DNA of 64,000 nt from CAITWD01 sp963727285 (lineage in GTDB: Bacteria > Actinomycetota > Thermoleophilia > Miltoncostaeales > Miltoncostaeaceae). The notes beneath the pieces are model-generated. The model saw only the letters and a program-made list of their open reading frames with translations, searched no databases and was not told the DNA's origin. Shown in pieces: positions 51,024 to 59,427 of this stretch. The stretch covers positions 124,001-188,000 of the forward strand of contig CAVSFF010000009.1 of the NCBI GenBank assembly GCA_963727285.1, in the 5' to 3' direction. A program made the translations under genes and the position numbers. Numbering within the stretch: position 1 is the first letter of the stretch; every line of letters begins with the position of its first letter.

Positions 51024-52610
51024 ATGCACGGACGCTGCAGTCAACGACCGGTTCGGCGCGCCACCCGCCGTGCCGGCGCCACCCTCGCGCTGGTGGGCCT
51101 GCTCGCCGTCGGCGCGGGCGCCGGGGCGGCAGCCGCCCCGGCGCACCGGCACCCCGGCACGGTCACGCAGCGCGGTGCGACCCTCGGAGCCCCGCTGCGG
51201 CATGCGGCTGCGCCGGCGTCCGGAGGAACACCGGCCAACGTCCTCACCTTCGGCGGTGGCAGCGGCCCGGCCGGCGTCGTGACGGGCAGTCCGAAGGTCT
51301 ACCTCGTGGTGTGGGGTCCGGGGTGGGACACCACCGGTGACCCCCAGGGCGAGGTTCCGCTTCTGACCGGGTTCTTCAGCGGGTTGGGCACGCCCGGCGA
51401 CGGCTGGAGCGGCATCCTCGCCCAGTACTGCCAATCCGGGCCCGCCGTGCGCGAGCCGATCAACGCCGCCGGGTGCGCGGCGGGCACCACGCCGGTGAGC
51501 GTTCCGGTCGGTGGCAGCCTGGCCGGAGTGTGGCGCGACCCGACAGGCCCGGCGACCCAGAGCCCGACCGCCAACGACCTGGCCAAGGAGGCAGTGGCCG
51601 CCGCCCTGCACATCGGCGATACCTCACCGAACGCGGTGTACGTGATCCTCTCGGCGCCGGGCACGCACCCGGACGGGTTCAACTCCGGCCTGGCCAATGA
51701 CGACTTCTGCGGGTGGCACGATTTCACCGCCGACACGCCCTTGGTCGGATCCGCCCCGGGACCCGACGTCGCGTTCATCAACATGCCCTATGTCACCGAC
51801 GCCGGCTTTGCCTGCGGCGCCCGGGCCGTCAACGCGGGACCGGCCGGCGCCCTGGACGGCGTCTCGATCGTGGCCGGCCACGAGTACTCCGAATGGATGA
51901 CCGACCCGTTCCCGGGCGGGGGTTGGACGAATGCGGTCACCGGCAACGAGACGGCCGACGAGTGCATGTGGATCCCTGCCGGACATCAGGGGGCGATGAC
52001 CGACATCACCCTTGCGACGGGGAGCTTCGCGATGCAATCGACATGGAGCAACCGGGGCGACGCCTGCGTGACGACCGCCACGACGGCGGTGCGCGTCGCG
52101 CCGGCACGGACCGTCTCCACGCGCCAATCTGTGCCGGTGACGTTCGGCCTGCGCACGACCGGCCCATCGGGTCGCCCGCTGATCTTCAGTGCCCGCGGCC
52201 TTCCCCGGGGTATGCACATCGACGCGCACACCGGGCGTATCAGCGGCCGTCCGACCGGCGGTGCCGGCACCTACACCCTCCGGATCGCCGTGACCGACAC
52301 GCTCGGGCCGCCCGCGACGCGGGCCCTGACGTGGCATATCGCCCCGGCCATCCTGGTCTCGCGACCGGCCACGCTGTCGACGGCGCGCTTTACCACCGCG
52401 ACGGTCCGGCTCCGGGCCCGGGACCTGGTCGCCCACCGCCACCTCCGGTTCCGCGCCGCCGGACTCCCTGCGGGCCTGCACCTCGACCCGGCGAGCGGAC
52501 GGATCACCGGAACGGTCACCGGCCCCCGCCGGGCGTACCTCGTGCAGGTCGCCGTCACCGACAACGGCGGGGCATGGACGGCCACGCGGTTTACCTGGCG
52601 GGTGCGGTAG
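51024..52610 (+). CDS. Secreted HEYxE-motif protein with two putative Ig (He_PIG-like) domains, copy 1
   Basis: 528 residues; the exact family is not recognised. An Arg-rich n-region and signal ATLALVGLLAVGAGAGAAAA. The core domain (about 75-350) has VVTGSPKVYLVVWGPGWDT, WSGILAQYCQSG, VYVILSAPGTHPDGFNSG, DFCGWHDFT, FINMPYVTDAGFACGA, then GHEYSEWMTDPFPGGGW (HEYSE at 286-290) and ETADECMW. H-E-x-x-E with a later E-x-A-D-x-C would suit a metal site. Two beta domains follow with the He_PIG pattern (GLPRGMHIDAHTGRISGRPT, then GLPAGLHLDPASGRITGTVT). The ATG at 51024 is chosen for signal length; an upstream Met at 50940 is in frame. A paralogue follows. Confidence 0.75.
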   Translation: MHGRCSQRPVRRATRRAGATLALVGLLAVGAGAGAAAAPAHRHPGTVTQRGATLGAPLRHAAAPASGGTPANVLTFGGGSGPAGVVTGSPKVYLVVWGPGWDTTGDPQGEVPLLTGFFSGLGTPGDGWSGILAQYCQSGPAVREPINAAGCAAGTTPVSVPVGGSLAGVWRDPTGPATQSPTANDLAKEAVAAALHIGDTSPNAVYVILSAPGTHPDGFNSGLANDDFCGWHDFTADTPLVGSAPGPDVAFINMPYVTDAGFACGARAVNAGPAGALDGVSIVAGHEYSEWMTDPFPGGGWTNAVTGNETADECMWIPAGHQGAMTDITLATGSFAMQSTWSNRGDACVTTATTAVRVAPARTVSTRQSVPVTFGLRTTGPSGRPLIFSARGLPRGMHIDAHTGRISGRPTGGAGTYTLRIAVTDTLGPPATRALTWHIAPAILVSRPATLSTARFTTATVRLRARDLVAHRHLRFRAAGLPAGLHLDPASGRITGTVTGPRRAYLVQVAVTDNGGAWTATRFTWRVR

Positions 52611-52923
52611 CCGCACCCCCGGAACGCGGTCGCAGCGTCGACGGCCCCAGGGATTGCCGCCGAACCGTCCGAATGGCCAGTGGCGCGCGGCGTGCGACGT
52701 CGCCTCGGAGGGGACGGTTTCCGCCAAACAACCGCTTGGAGGTACTCCAGTCCCGCTGACAATGCGACGACACAGATATTGACGGACGTCGACGTTTCCG
52801 TAGATTCAACGGACACGTCGTCTCCCGCCTATCTGAACGTTCAGGGTCTTCGCGCCGTGCGCCTGGAGACCCACCCAGACCGCGAGTTTCCGATCGCACC
52901 TGGGACGTGGAAGGGCTCTTTCC
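52611..52923. other. Intergenic region between the twin secreted-protein genes
   Basis: 313 bases with no gene. It carries a candidate promoter (52779-52806, listed separately), followed by a 5' leader of about 110 bases and GAAGGG before the GTG start at 52924. It is less GC-rich near 52740-52820 than elsewhere, as expected for a promoter. Confidence 0.5.
52779..52806 (+). promoter_or_regulatory. Candidate promoter of the second HEYxE gene
   Basis: TTGACG at 52779-52784, a 16-base spacer, TAGATT at 52801-52806 (five and four consensus matches). It indicates that the second paralogue has its own promoter rather than reading through from the first. Prediction by eye. Confidence 0.45.
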
Positions 52924-54648
52924 GTGTCGCACACGAGCCGCATCCTCTCCCCCACGCCCGCCCGGGCCCGGATACGACGCTCGGCGACCGCTGCCGCGAT
53001 TGCGATCGGGATGTTCGCCACCGCCGGGACCGCCACGGCGACCACGCTCGCATCGTCCGGGACGCCCACCCTCGGGCACGGCCTGATGCCGACCCGGACG
53101 TCGCTCGCCGCGCATGGTGCCGGCATCGTCCAAGGTGAACTGCGCAACGCCAGCGGCCCCGCCGGCACGGGAACCACGACCGTGACCGGACTGATCGCCT
53201 ACGCCGGCGGCGTCGCCGGGACCGGCGTCGTCACCGGGGCGCCGAAGGTCTACCTGGTGTTCTGGGGCAGCCAGTGGGGCGCCCAGGGCGCAACCTCCCT
53301 TAACGGATCGCGCTATGCCGCGTTCGGCGGCGACCCCTCCGCGATGGCCCCCGTGTTGCAGGCCTTCTATGCGGGAATCGGCACCAACGGCGAGACGTGG
53401 AGCGGGATCGCCACCACGTACTGCCAATCGAGCGCAGTCGCCACCGTCCGCGTCGGCGCCACGTCCTGCCCGGCTGGCGCGACGCACATCGCCTACCCGG
53501 CGGGCGGGGCGCTCGCCGGCGTCTGGGAAGACGCACAGACCGCGGCGCCGGCATCGGCGACCCAGCCGCAACTGACGGCCGAGGCGGAACGGGCCGCGGC
53601 CCACTTCAACCGTGCAGGGACGAGCTCGGGCGTCCAGTACGTGATTGTCTCTCCGCACGGGACGACCCCGGACGGGTTCAACACGCCCTCCGGTGCCTTT
53701 TGCGCATGGCACGACTTCACCACCGGCCCCAACGGCGTCACCTCCGATGCGTCGTCGGTGCTGTTTACCAACATGCCCTACGTCCCCGACGCCGGCTACG
53801 CGTGTGGCGCCAACTACGTCAACGCCGGCAGCCAAGGAACCCTCGATGGTGTCTCCGTCATCGCCAGCCACGAGTACGTCGAGACGCTGACCGACCCGTA
53901 CATCGGATACGGCTGGTACAACACCGGCTACGGCGAGGCCGCCGACGTCTGCGCATGGGCACCGCTGTCCGAAGGCGGGGCCGCCAACCTCGACACGTCC
54001 CGCGGCAGCTTCCCGGTGTCCGGCGTCTGGGACAACGCGGCAAATCAGGGCGGCGGCGGGTGCATCCTCAGCCATGCCGCGATCACCAACCACTCGATCG
54101 CGATCGCCAATCCGGGCACGCAACGCGGGACACTCGCCGCGCCGGTGACGCCGCTCTCGGTCCGGGCCGTCGACGCGTCGACGGCACCCAACGGCGGCAT
54201 CACACCGTCGACGGCGCCGACACTGCACTTCCAGGCGCTCGGGCTTCCCGCCGGTCTCGCCATCAACCCCGAGACGGGCGTGATCAGCGGATCGCCGCGC
54301 GCCGTGCGCTCGGCGCGGGTCACGATCATCGTCACCGATTCGCTCGGCGGATACGGGACGATCCAGTTCACGTGGACCGTCCGCAATCCGATCACGATCG
54401 GGCACGTCGCATCCGCTCACTCGCGGCGCGGCGCCCCGGTGCGGATTCGCGTGCACGCGACGGATTCTCGGGGCCACCGCGTCGCCTACGCGGCCACCGG
54501 CCTGCCGCGCGGTGCCACCATGAATGCGGTCTCGGGGGTGATCTCGGGACGGGTCACGGGGCGGCGCGGCACGTACCGGGCGACGATCCGCGTGACGGGC
54601 ACCGGCGGCGTGACGGCGACGCTGCGATTTATCTGGACCGTCCGCTAG
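52924..54648 (+). CDS. Secreted HEYxE-motif protein with two putative Ig (He_PIG-like) domains, copy 2
   Basis: 574 residues, paralogue of the preceding gene. Signal AAAIAIGMFATAGTATATT. Shared blocks: VVTGAPKVYLVFWGSQWG, WSGIATTYCQSS, VQYVIVSPHGTTPDGFN, FCAWHDFTTG, FTNMPYVPDAGYACGANYVN, SHEYVETLTDPYIGYGW (HEYVE at 316-320), EAADVCAW, then GSFPVSGVWDNA with a final Cys. The invariant residues between copies (H-E-Y-x-E-x-x-T-D-P, G-W, E-x-A-D-x-C-x-W) mark a probable active or metal site. The tail holds two He_PIG-like repeats (GLPAGLAINPETGVISGSP; GLPRGATMNAVSGVISGRVT). GTG start with GAAGGG upstream. A secreted hydrolase or binding protein is likely, but unproven. Confidence 0.78.
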   Translation: MSHTSRILSPTPARARIRRSATAAAIAIGMFATAGTATATTLASSGTPTLGHGLMPTRTSLAAHGAGIVQGELRNASGPAGTGTTTVTGLIAYAGGVAGTGVVTGAPKVYLVFWGSQWGAQGATSLNGSRYAAFGGDPSAMAPVLQAFYAGIGTNGETWSGIATTYCQSSAVATVRVGATSCPAGATHIAYPAGGALAGVWEDAQTAAPASATQPQLTAEAERAAAHFNRAGTSSGVQYVIVSPHGTTPDGFNTPSGAFCAWHDFTTGPNGVTSDASSVLFTNMPYVPDAGYACGANYVNAGSQGTLDGVSVIASHEYVETLTDPYIGYGWYNTGYGEAADVCAWAPLSEGGAANLDTSRGSFPVSGVWDNAANQGGGGCILSHAAITNHSIAIANPGTQRGTLAAPVTPLSVRAVDASTAPNGGITPSTAPTLHFQALGLPAGLAINPETGVISGSPRAVRSARVTIIVTDSLGGYGTIQFTWTVRNPITIGHVASAHSRRGAPVRIRVHATDSRGHRVAYAATGLPRGATMNAVSGVISGRVTGRRGTYRATIRVTGTGGVTATLRFIWTVR

Positions 54649-54718
54649 CGCGACGCCGCGTCCGGACCACGGCCGCCGCCGGCCGGTCCGGCGGGTGGGC
54701 TATCGTGGCGCAATTGTC

Positions 54719-55975
54719 ATGAGCACCCCACCACCCGCCATACAGCAGCCGTCCCCTGCCGGGGGGCCCCGCGTGCCGGTGCCACGCTGGTACGCGCCGG
54801 CAAGTGCCGCCCTGATCATCGCGATCGGTCTCTTCGTCGGGCTCCGCGGCTATCACCACTCGGTGCTCGCCTGGGGCAGGCCGTTTTGGGACGTGACCTA
54901 CGGCAGCGGGTTCGTCCGGCGCGGCCTCGTCGGGACCCTCTTCCAGACCGTGTTCGGGAGTGCCGGTCATGCGACCCAGACGGGCCTGATCATCGCCATC
55001 TCGGTGACGGTCGCGATCGCCCTGCTCTGCGGGCTGGCGATGTGGGTGGCGATTCTGGTGGCGGGGTCCGCAAGTCGCGGCAACGCGTTGCGGCTGGTCC
55101 TGTTGTGCCTGCCGATCGTGGCGTCGTCGCTGTTTTCGATGCTCATCTTCACTACCGGCTACCTCGACGGCGTCCTGCTGGCCATCACCGCCATCGCCGC
55201 CGTGCTGCTCATCCACGGCCGGCTGTGGCCCGCCGTCGCGGTGGCGTGCCTGGCGCCGTTCGTTCACGAACTGTCCGCCTACCTGTGGGTCCCGGTTGCC
55301 GTGTTCGGGTATTCGGCCATCAGCCGCCGCGTTCCGCCGCGCCGCCAGTGGGAGACGATCCTCGCGCTCTGCCTTCCGCTCGTCGCCGCGGTTGCCGTGA
55401 TCCGATTGGGCTCACGCAGCGCCGTCCAGCACGAGATCGCAGTGCACGTCCAGGGCACACCCGGGTTCAAGGCGGCTCTCTTCCATTGGGAGTTCGGCCA
55501 GTCGTTCACGTCCGCCCTCCACCACATGGATCGGCTCCAGCGGCTCTACTGGTGGCCGACCGAGCCCGCGGCGTTGCTGTACTTCTGTTGGCCGGCGCTC
55601 TTGGCGGTCGCCGTGTACCTGGTCTGGCGCTGGCGGCTGCTCGACTGGGCCGCCCGGGCCGCGTTGGTGCTCGCGATCGCGGCTCCGTGGTCGGCCCTGA
55701 TCCTCGCCTGGGACCTCTCACGGCTCATCCTGCTCGCGAATGCGATGAGCCTGATCGTGATCCTCGCCGTCGAGACGACCCTCGACACCCGCAGCACCGC
55801 GCCACCGAATCGGTCGATCAACCTCGTGCTTGGCGCCGCGACCCTGCTCGCGATGGGCCTGCCGTTCATGTACGTGTACTTCAACCGCGGTTTCTACATC
55901 CACGACGGCCCGCTGGACTGGAGCCTGTGGCCGGTGCTCCACCCGACCCTGGCCCACCTGTTCCGGCTGCGGTGA
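54719..55975 (+). CDS. Polytopic membrane protein of unknown function
   Basis: 418 residues with about ten hydrophobic helices after a Pro-rich N-terminus (MSTPPPAIQQPSPAGGP). Notable is the first loop WGRPFWDVTYGSGFVRRGL, a pattern seen in uncharacterised GT-C/EpsG-like membrane proteins, followed by TTGYLDGVLLAITAIAAVLL and a conserved-looking CLAPFVHELSAYLWVP (H-E). It ends YFNRGFYIHDGPLDWSLWPV plus a short tail. The start is set by MSTPPP 24 bases after the first in-frame codon. It lies 70 bases after the second HEYxE gene on the same strand. Polysaccharide or envelope synthesis is a guess. Confidence 0.6.
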   Translation: MSTPPPAIQQPSPAGGPRVPVPRWYAPASAALIIAIGLFVGLRGYHHSVLAWGRPFWDVTYGSGFVRRGLVGTLFQTVFGSAGHATQTGLIIAISVTVAIALLCGLAMWVAILVAGSASRGNALRLVLLCLPIVASSLFSMLIFTTGYLDGVLLAITAIAAVLLIHGRLWPAVAVACLAPFVHELSAYLWVPVAVFGYSAISRRVPPRRQWETILALCLPLVAAVAVIRLGSRSAVQHEIAVHVQGTPGFKAALFHWEFGQSFTSALHHMDRLQRLYWWPTEPAALLYFCWPALLAVAVYLVWRWRLLDWAARAALVLAIAAPWSALILAWDLSRLILLANAMSLIVILAVETTLDTRSTAPPNRSINLVLGAATLLAMGLPFMYVYFNRGFYIHDGPLDWSLWPVLHPTLAHLFRLR

Positions 55976-56009
55976 GCCACGGTGCATCGCCGGGCGCCGG
56001 CGGCGAGGA

Positions 56010-56297
56010 TCAGTCCCGCAACACCTCGCCGCCGGGTCCGTTCATGTCGATGCTGTACTCACGGATTTCGTACTGGGCGAGCCCATGCACGTGGTACGGA
56101 TCCTCGGTGATCCACTCCGTCAGCTGCGCCCGGGTCACCCCGACGGCGATGGCGATACCGCCCTGCAACGGAATCTCGGGACCCGCCGCGATGAAGTGGC
56201 CGGCCTCGACGTGACCGCGGACCCAGGCCCGGTGCCCCGCCGCCTGATCACCCATCTGAACGGGTGGGACCGTGTAACGGGTGATCAGGAGGAACAT
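56010..56297 (-). CDS. YCII-like protein coupled to peroxiredoxin
   Basis: 95 residues. MFLLITRYTVPPVQMGDQAA, GHVEAGHFIAAGPEIPLQGG (YCII core with G-H-F-AAGP) and WITEDPYHVHGLAQYEIREY (family D-P-Y-V/H-x-x-G-L). Such proteins fold like muconolactone isomerase; the His in the D-P-Y-H segment is the usual active-site candidate. Its ATG overlaps the peroxiredoxin stop by one base (TGATG), so translation is coupled. Confidence 0.82.
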   Translation of the reverse strand: MFLLITRYTVPPVQMGDQAAGHRAWVRGHVEAGHFIAAGPEIPLQGGIAIAVGVTRAQLTEWITEDPYHVHGLAQYEIREYSIDMNGPGGEVLRD

Positions 56298-56755
56298 CAG
56301 ATCTTGCAGGCCGACAACGAGGCGATGAGCCGATCGACGTCGGGCGTCTCGAGCGGGACCACCTGGTCGACGTCGCGGATGACGCCGTCGGCGTCGATCA
56401 CGAAGGTCGCGCGACCGGCGATGCCGGCCTGGTCGAGCCACACGTCATAGAGGCGGGCGACCTCGCCCTTGGGATGGAAGTCGGCGAGAAAGGTCACGTG
56501 GTCCGCCCCGAGCTCCCGCTTGAACGCGGCGAGACTGGCCTTGTTGTCCACGCTCACGCCCACGACGTGCGCGCCCTCAAACGGCGTTTCGTCTTCGACG
56601 ATCTTCGCGAAATACGGGGTGCAGACGCCCGAGAACGCCGCAGGAAAAAAGTTGAGGTATACGGGCTTCCCGCGCAGCTCGGACAGCGTGAGGCTGGATC
56701 CGTCGGAGGCGGTCAGGGTGAAATCCGGCGCTGGGGTTCCGGCTTCGAGGGCCAT
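56297..56755 (-). CDS. Peroxiredoxin (AhpC/TSA, AhpE/BCP-like)
   Basis: 152 residues. Thioredoxin-fold peroxidase: APDFTLTASDGSSLTLSELR, the peroxidatic site YLNFFPAAFSGVCTPYF (Cys near residue 45 in the P-x-x-x-S-x-x-C pattern), VVGVSVDNKASLAAFKREL, FLADFHPKGEVARLYDVW and ATFVIDADGVIRDVDQV. A second Cys sits four residues from the end (SLSACKI) and could act as resolving Cys. It reduces peroxides in the cytosol. First gene of a two-gene unit with the YCII protein. Confidence 0.92.
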   Translation of the reverse strand: MALEAGTPAPDFTLTASDGSSLTLSELRGKPVYLNFFPAAFSGVCTPYFAKIVEDETPFEGAHVVGVSVDNKASLAAFKRELGADHVTFLADFHPKGEVARLYDVWLDQAGIAGRATFVIDADGVIRDVDQVVPLETPDVDRLIASLSACKI

Positions 56756-56836
56756 TGGTGCTCCTGAGTGTTGAACATCGCGATCGACCCGAGGCTACCG
56801 ATTCTCGCCCTCCGGCGTCCCGATATCCCGCCACTC

Positions 56837-57991
56837 CTACCGCAGTATCCGCGCCGCCGCCTGCGCCACCGCCTCGAGCCCTTCGGCGTCGGCGACGCGA
56901 CAGCGCTGCGGATCGGCGTCGACCGGGGTCTCGTCGCGCACCCCGATCGGGGGTTCGCTCGCGAGCGCGAGGCGGGCGGCATCCCGCCAGGAGTCCGGCA
57001 GCGTGTCGGGCACCGGCGCTCCGGTGAGCGCGCCCAACTGGAGCGCCCAGAGGCGGCCGAGGGTCATCGGGTTGTATCCGCCGCCGGCGATGGCGAGCAG
57101 GCGCCCGCCCGAGACCTCGTCAGCCAAGGCGACCAGACCCCGATAGACCTCCTCCAGGCCCGGAATCGTCACCTGCAGGTGCGCCAGGGGATCGGCATGG
57201 TGCACGTCCGCCCCGAGATGGACGACGATGGCCTCAGGACCGAACGCGCGCACGGCGGGCGCGATCACATCGGTGAGTGCCGCCACGTACGGCACATCGC
57301 CTGCGAACGGCGGCAGCGGAACGTTGAGGGTCGCCCCCCGACCTTCGCCGGCGCCGGTCTCGTCCAGGCCCCCGGTCCCCGGAAAGAACCCGTACGCGAA
57401 CTCGTGCACCGAGATCGACAGCACCCGGGGATCCGAATAGAAGATCCACTGCACGCCGTCACCGTGGTGGGCATCGACATCGACGTAGGCGATCCGGCGC
57501 GCACCGGCGTCCAGCAGGTCCCGGACGGCCAGCGCGCAATCGTTGTAGATGCAAAACCCGGACGCCCGATTTGCCAGCGCGTGATGGAGCCCGGCCGGCG
57601 CCGGGCAGAACGCACGCCCCGGACCGGCCCAGACCGCCCGGGCGCCGGCGACCGCAGCCCCGCACACGTCCGCGGCGGCCTCGTGCATTCCGGCACGGGC
57701 CACGGTGTCCATTCCCGGGACGAACCCCCACTGGCCGGCCTCCCACTCCATCGCCCGCCGCGGGTCCTCGGAATAGCGTCGCACGGCGCGGATATAGGCG
57801 CCGGCGTGCACCCGCTCGAGCGACGCGATGTCGGCGGTCGGGGGATCGAGCGTCGTCACCCCGGGTGCCTCAAGCGCACCCGTCTGTAACAGCAGGTCCC
57901 ATGCCAAACCGCGTCGCAGCGGGCGCTCGGCGTCGTCGGACGGGTTGTATGCCTGCAAACGCGGGCTCCATGGGACGATCACGTCGGGCAT
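56837..57991 (-). CDS. AcuC-type class I histone-deacetylase-fold enzyme
   Basis: 384 residues. Arginase/deacetylase-fold motifs: PAPAGLHHALANRASGFCIY (His-His charge relay), IAYVDVDAHHGDGVQWIFYS (Asp, His zinc ligands), VLSISVHEFAYGFFPGTGG, VVHLGADVHHADPLAHLQVT (in place of the usual GxD zinc Asp region) and AIAGGGYNP (in place of the GGGY Tyr motif). AcuC deacetylates acetyl-CoA synthetase in Bacillus; here acs is not adjacent. The start MPDVIVPWS is chosen because AAAGG precedes it. In VHLGADVHHADPLA the second zinc Asp is probably Asp of HADPL. Confidence 0.9.
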   Translation of the reverse strand: MPDVIVPWSPRLQAYNPSDDAERPLRRGLAWDLLLQTGALEAPGVTTLDPPTADIASLERVHAGAYIRAVRRYSEDPRRAMEWEAGQWGFVPGMDTVARAGMHEAAADVCGAAVAGARAVWAGPGRAFCPAPAGLHHALANRASGFCIYNDCALAVRDLLDAGARRIAYVDVDAHHGDGVQWIFYSDPRVLSISVHEFAYGFFPGTGGLDETGAGEGRGATLNVPLPPFAGDVPYVAALTDVIAPAVRAFGPEAIVVHLGADVHHADPLAHLQVTIPGLEEVYRGLVALADEVSGGRLLAIAGGGYNPMTLGRLWALQLGALTGAPVPDTLPDSWRDAARLALASEPPIGVRDETPVDADPQRCRVADAEGLEAVAQAAARILR

Positions 57992-58137
57992 CGCGGTGCC
58001 TTTCTCCCGCGCAGCGGGTGCGGTTGTGTCACAGCAAACCACGGCGCGGGGCCATCCGCGCAACGCGCTGCCGCCGGATTTCCGACGGCATGCGTACGAT
58101 TCGGGTAGCGACTGCACCTGCACGCAAGGAGACGTTC

Positions 58138-58371
58138 TTGGCGCACCACCTGTTCGACGTCCGGGAGTCGGCGACTCACGAACTTGTAGCCCAGCAACTG
58201 CGCGACCTCGCCGACCAGTTTGCCGCGGGGTCGGTGGACCTTGCCTACGATGAGTGGCAGGGCGGCATCGAAGTGATCGACCCGGTCAACGTCGTCGTCG
58301 ATCTCAAGAAGAGCGGCCATTCGATGGATCTCGTGGTCCACCTCACCTGGGCGACCGCGGGCGTCGCCTAG
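58138..58371 (+). CDS. amphi-Trp domain protein
   Basis: 77 residues. TTG start with AAGGAGA five bases upstream, preferred to the in-frame ATG at 58090, which has no ribosome site. HLFDVRESATHELVAQQLRD, LADQFAAGSVDLAYDEWQGG and HSMDLVVHLTWATA match the amphi-Trp pattern (small alpha/beta domain with a late conserved Trp). Function unknown; homologues are widespread in archaea and actinobacteria. Divergent from the deacetylase. Confidence 0.75.
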   Translation: MAHHLFDVRESATHELVAQQLRDLADQFAAGSVDLAYDEWQGGIEVIDPVNVVVDLKKSGHSMDLVVHLTWATAGVA

Positions 58372-59292
58372 GCAGACCCGGCGCCGGGTCTCGATCCGGG
58401 CACGCCGTCAATCGATTGCGCAGCGTGCGCCCGCAGGCGCGCGCTGCGCTCCGACTCACCGATCGCCGAATACCAGGCGGCGCACCACAACGCCATGAAC
58501 GGCCGCCAGGCGGCCGCACGGGCGGCAGTCTGTGTATCGGCGCCATACCCGACCAGCACGGCATCCATGGTCGCCGGCAGCAGCGCGTCCATGGCGGCCA
58601 GATACGCCAGGTCCTCTGCGGGTTCCCCGACCCGCGCGAACTCCCAATCGACCAGGAGCGGTCCGTCCGTCCCCCAGACGACGTTCCCGCTCCACGGGGT
58701 CGCCGTGCAGAAGGACCGCCCGCGGTGCCGGTGCGGCAGGCATCATCGCGATCACGCGCGCGGCCAGCCCGCGATCCGCGTCATTGGCCCGCGCCAGTAG
58801 GTCGGCGGCGCGGTCGATCGCCGCTGCGGCACCACGGTCCGCAACGGCCACGGACGGGTCCCCGGTGTCGTGCAGCCGCCGGAGCAGCGCGCCGACAGCC
58901 CGCGCGTCGGCGGCGGACCACGCGCCCGCGGGCCGGGCGCCGCCGGCGATGCGCTCGGTCACCAGCACCCCGTCGCCGGCGGCCACGAGACGCGGCGCAA
59001 CCCCACAGCCGGCGATCGCATCGTGCACGCGTGCTTCGCGGCCGATGCGCTCGCGGTCGGCGACCTTCACCGCGCGGACGCCCGCAGGCGTGGCGATCTC
59101 CCACACCGACGCACCCCGTCCGCCGCCCAGCCTGTGCGGGGGCGCCGGCCCGTCATGCGCGTCGGCATCGACGTCATCTGGCAACTGCGTTCCTCCGCAT
59201 TCCGCGGCATCTTTCGGCCGCCGCGCCGGACCGGCATCGATCGCCGACCGGAGACAAAACGCTAGTGAAGTGGCAACATAGTCGTTGCACAT
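58368..59292 (-). CDS. Aminoglycoside-phosphotransferase-like (APH) kinase
   Basis: About 308 residues. Kinase fold features: GGGRGASVWEIATPAGVRAV, K in VKVADRERIGREARVHDAI, LVTERIAGGARPAG, RRLHDTGDP, the catalytic loop LLHGDPWSGNVVWG (H-G-D-x-x-x-x-N) and LVDWEFARVGEPAEDLAYLA (D-W-E metal loop), visible after removing one base near 58700. The tail AAQSIDGVPGSRPGAGSA ends at 58368. The family phosphorylates sugars, choline, thiamine or aminoglycosides. Its position next to a thiamine-precursor importer makes a thiamine-kinase-like role possible but unproven. The start is uncertain; upstream in-frame Mets reach 59379. Confidence 0.7.
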
Positions 59293-59308
59293 GGTGGTGT
59301 TGCACATG
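59284..59308. repeat. Two direct copies of GTTGCACATG
   Basis: GTTGCACATG at 59284-59293 and 59299-59308, 15 bases apart, in an AT-richer stretch between the divergent kinase and thiamine-importer genes. Possible regulator site; no protein can be named. Confidence 0.4.
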
Positions 59309-59381
59309 TGCCCATACCGATTCGGGCCAGCGGGACGGGTCCGGTCGCGTGGCCACAACGGCTGGTACAGCGCGTACATCG

Positions 59382-59399
59382 CGCGGGGTGATCCCCGCG
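59382..59399 (+). promoter_or_regulatory. Hairpin in the leader of the thiamine-precursor operon
   Basis: CGCGGGG-TGAT-CCCCGCG, perfect seven-base arms, 28 bases before the first start codon and just before its ribosome site (GGAAAGG). It could modulate translation or mRNA stability. It is not part of a recognisable TPP riboswitch. Confidence 0.4.
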
Positions 59400-59427
59400 T
59401 GTTGTCGTGGTGCCCGGAAAGGCGTAG

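Noticed and set aside
59382..59399. CRISPR-repeat-like sequence (CGGGGTGATCCCCGCG)
   Set aside because: It resembles part of a type I-E repeat but occurs once, with no spaced copies and no cas genes in the window.
59309..59427. TPP riboswitch before the thiamine-precursor operon
   Set aside because: The expected CTGAGA and the conserved pyrophosphate-binding core are absent on reading; only a simple hairpin is present.
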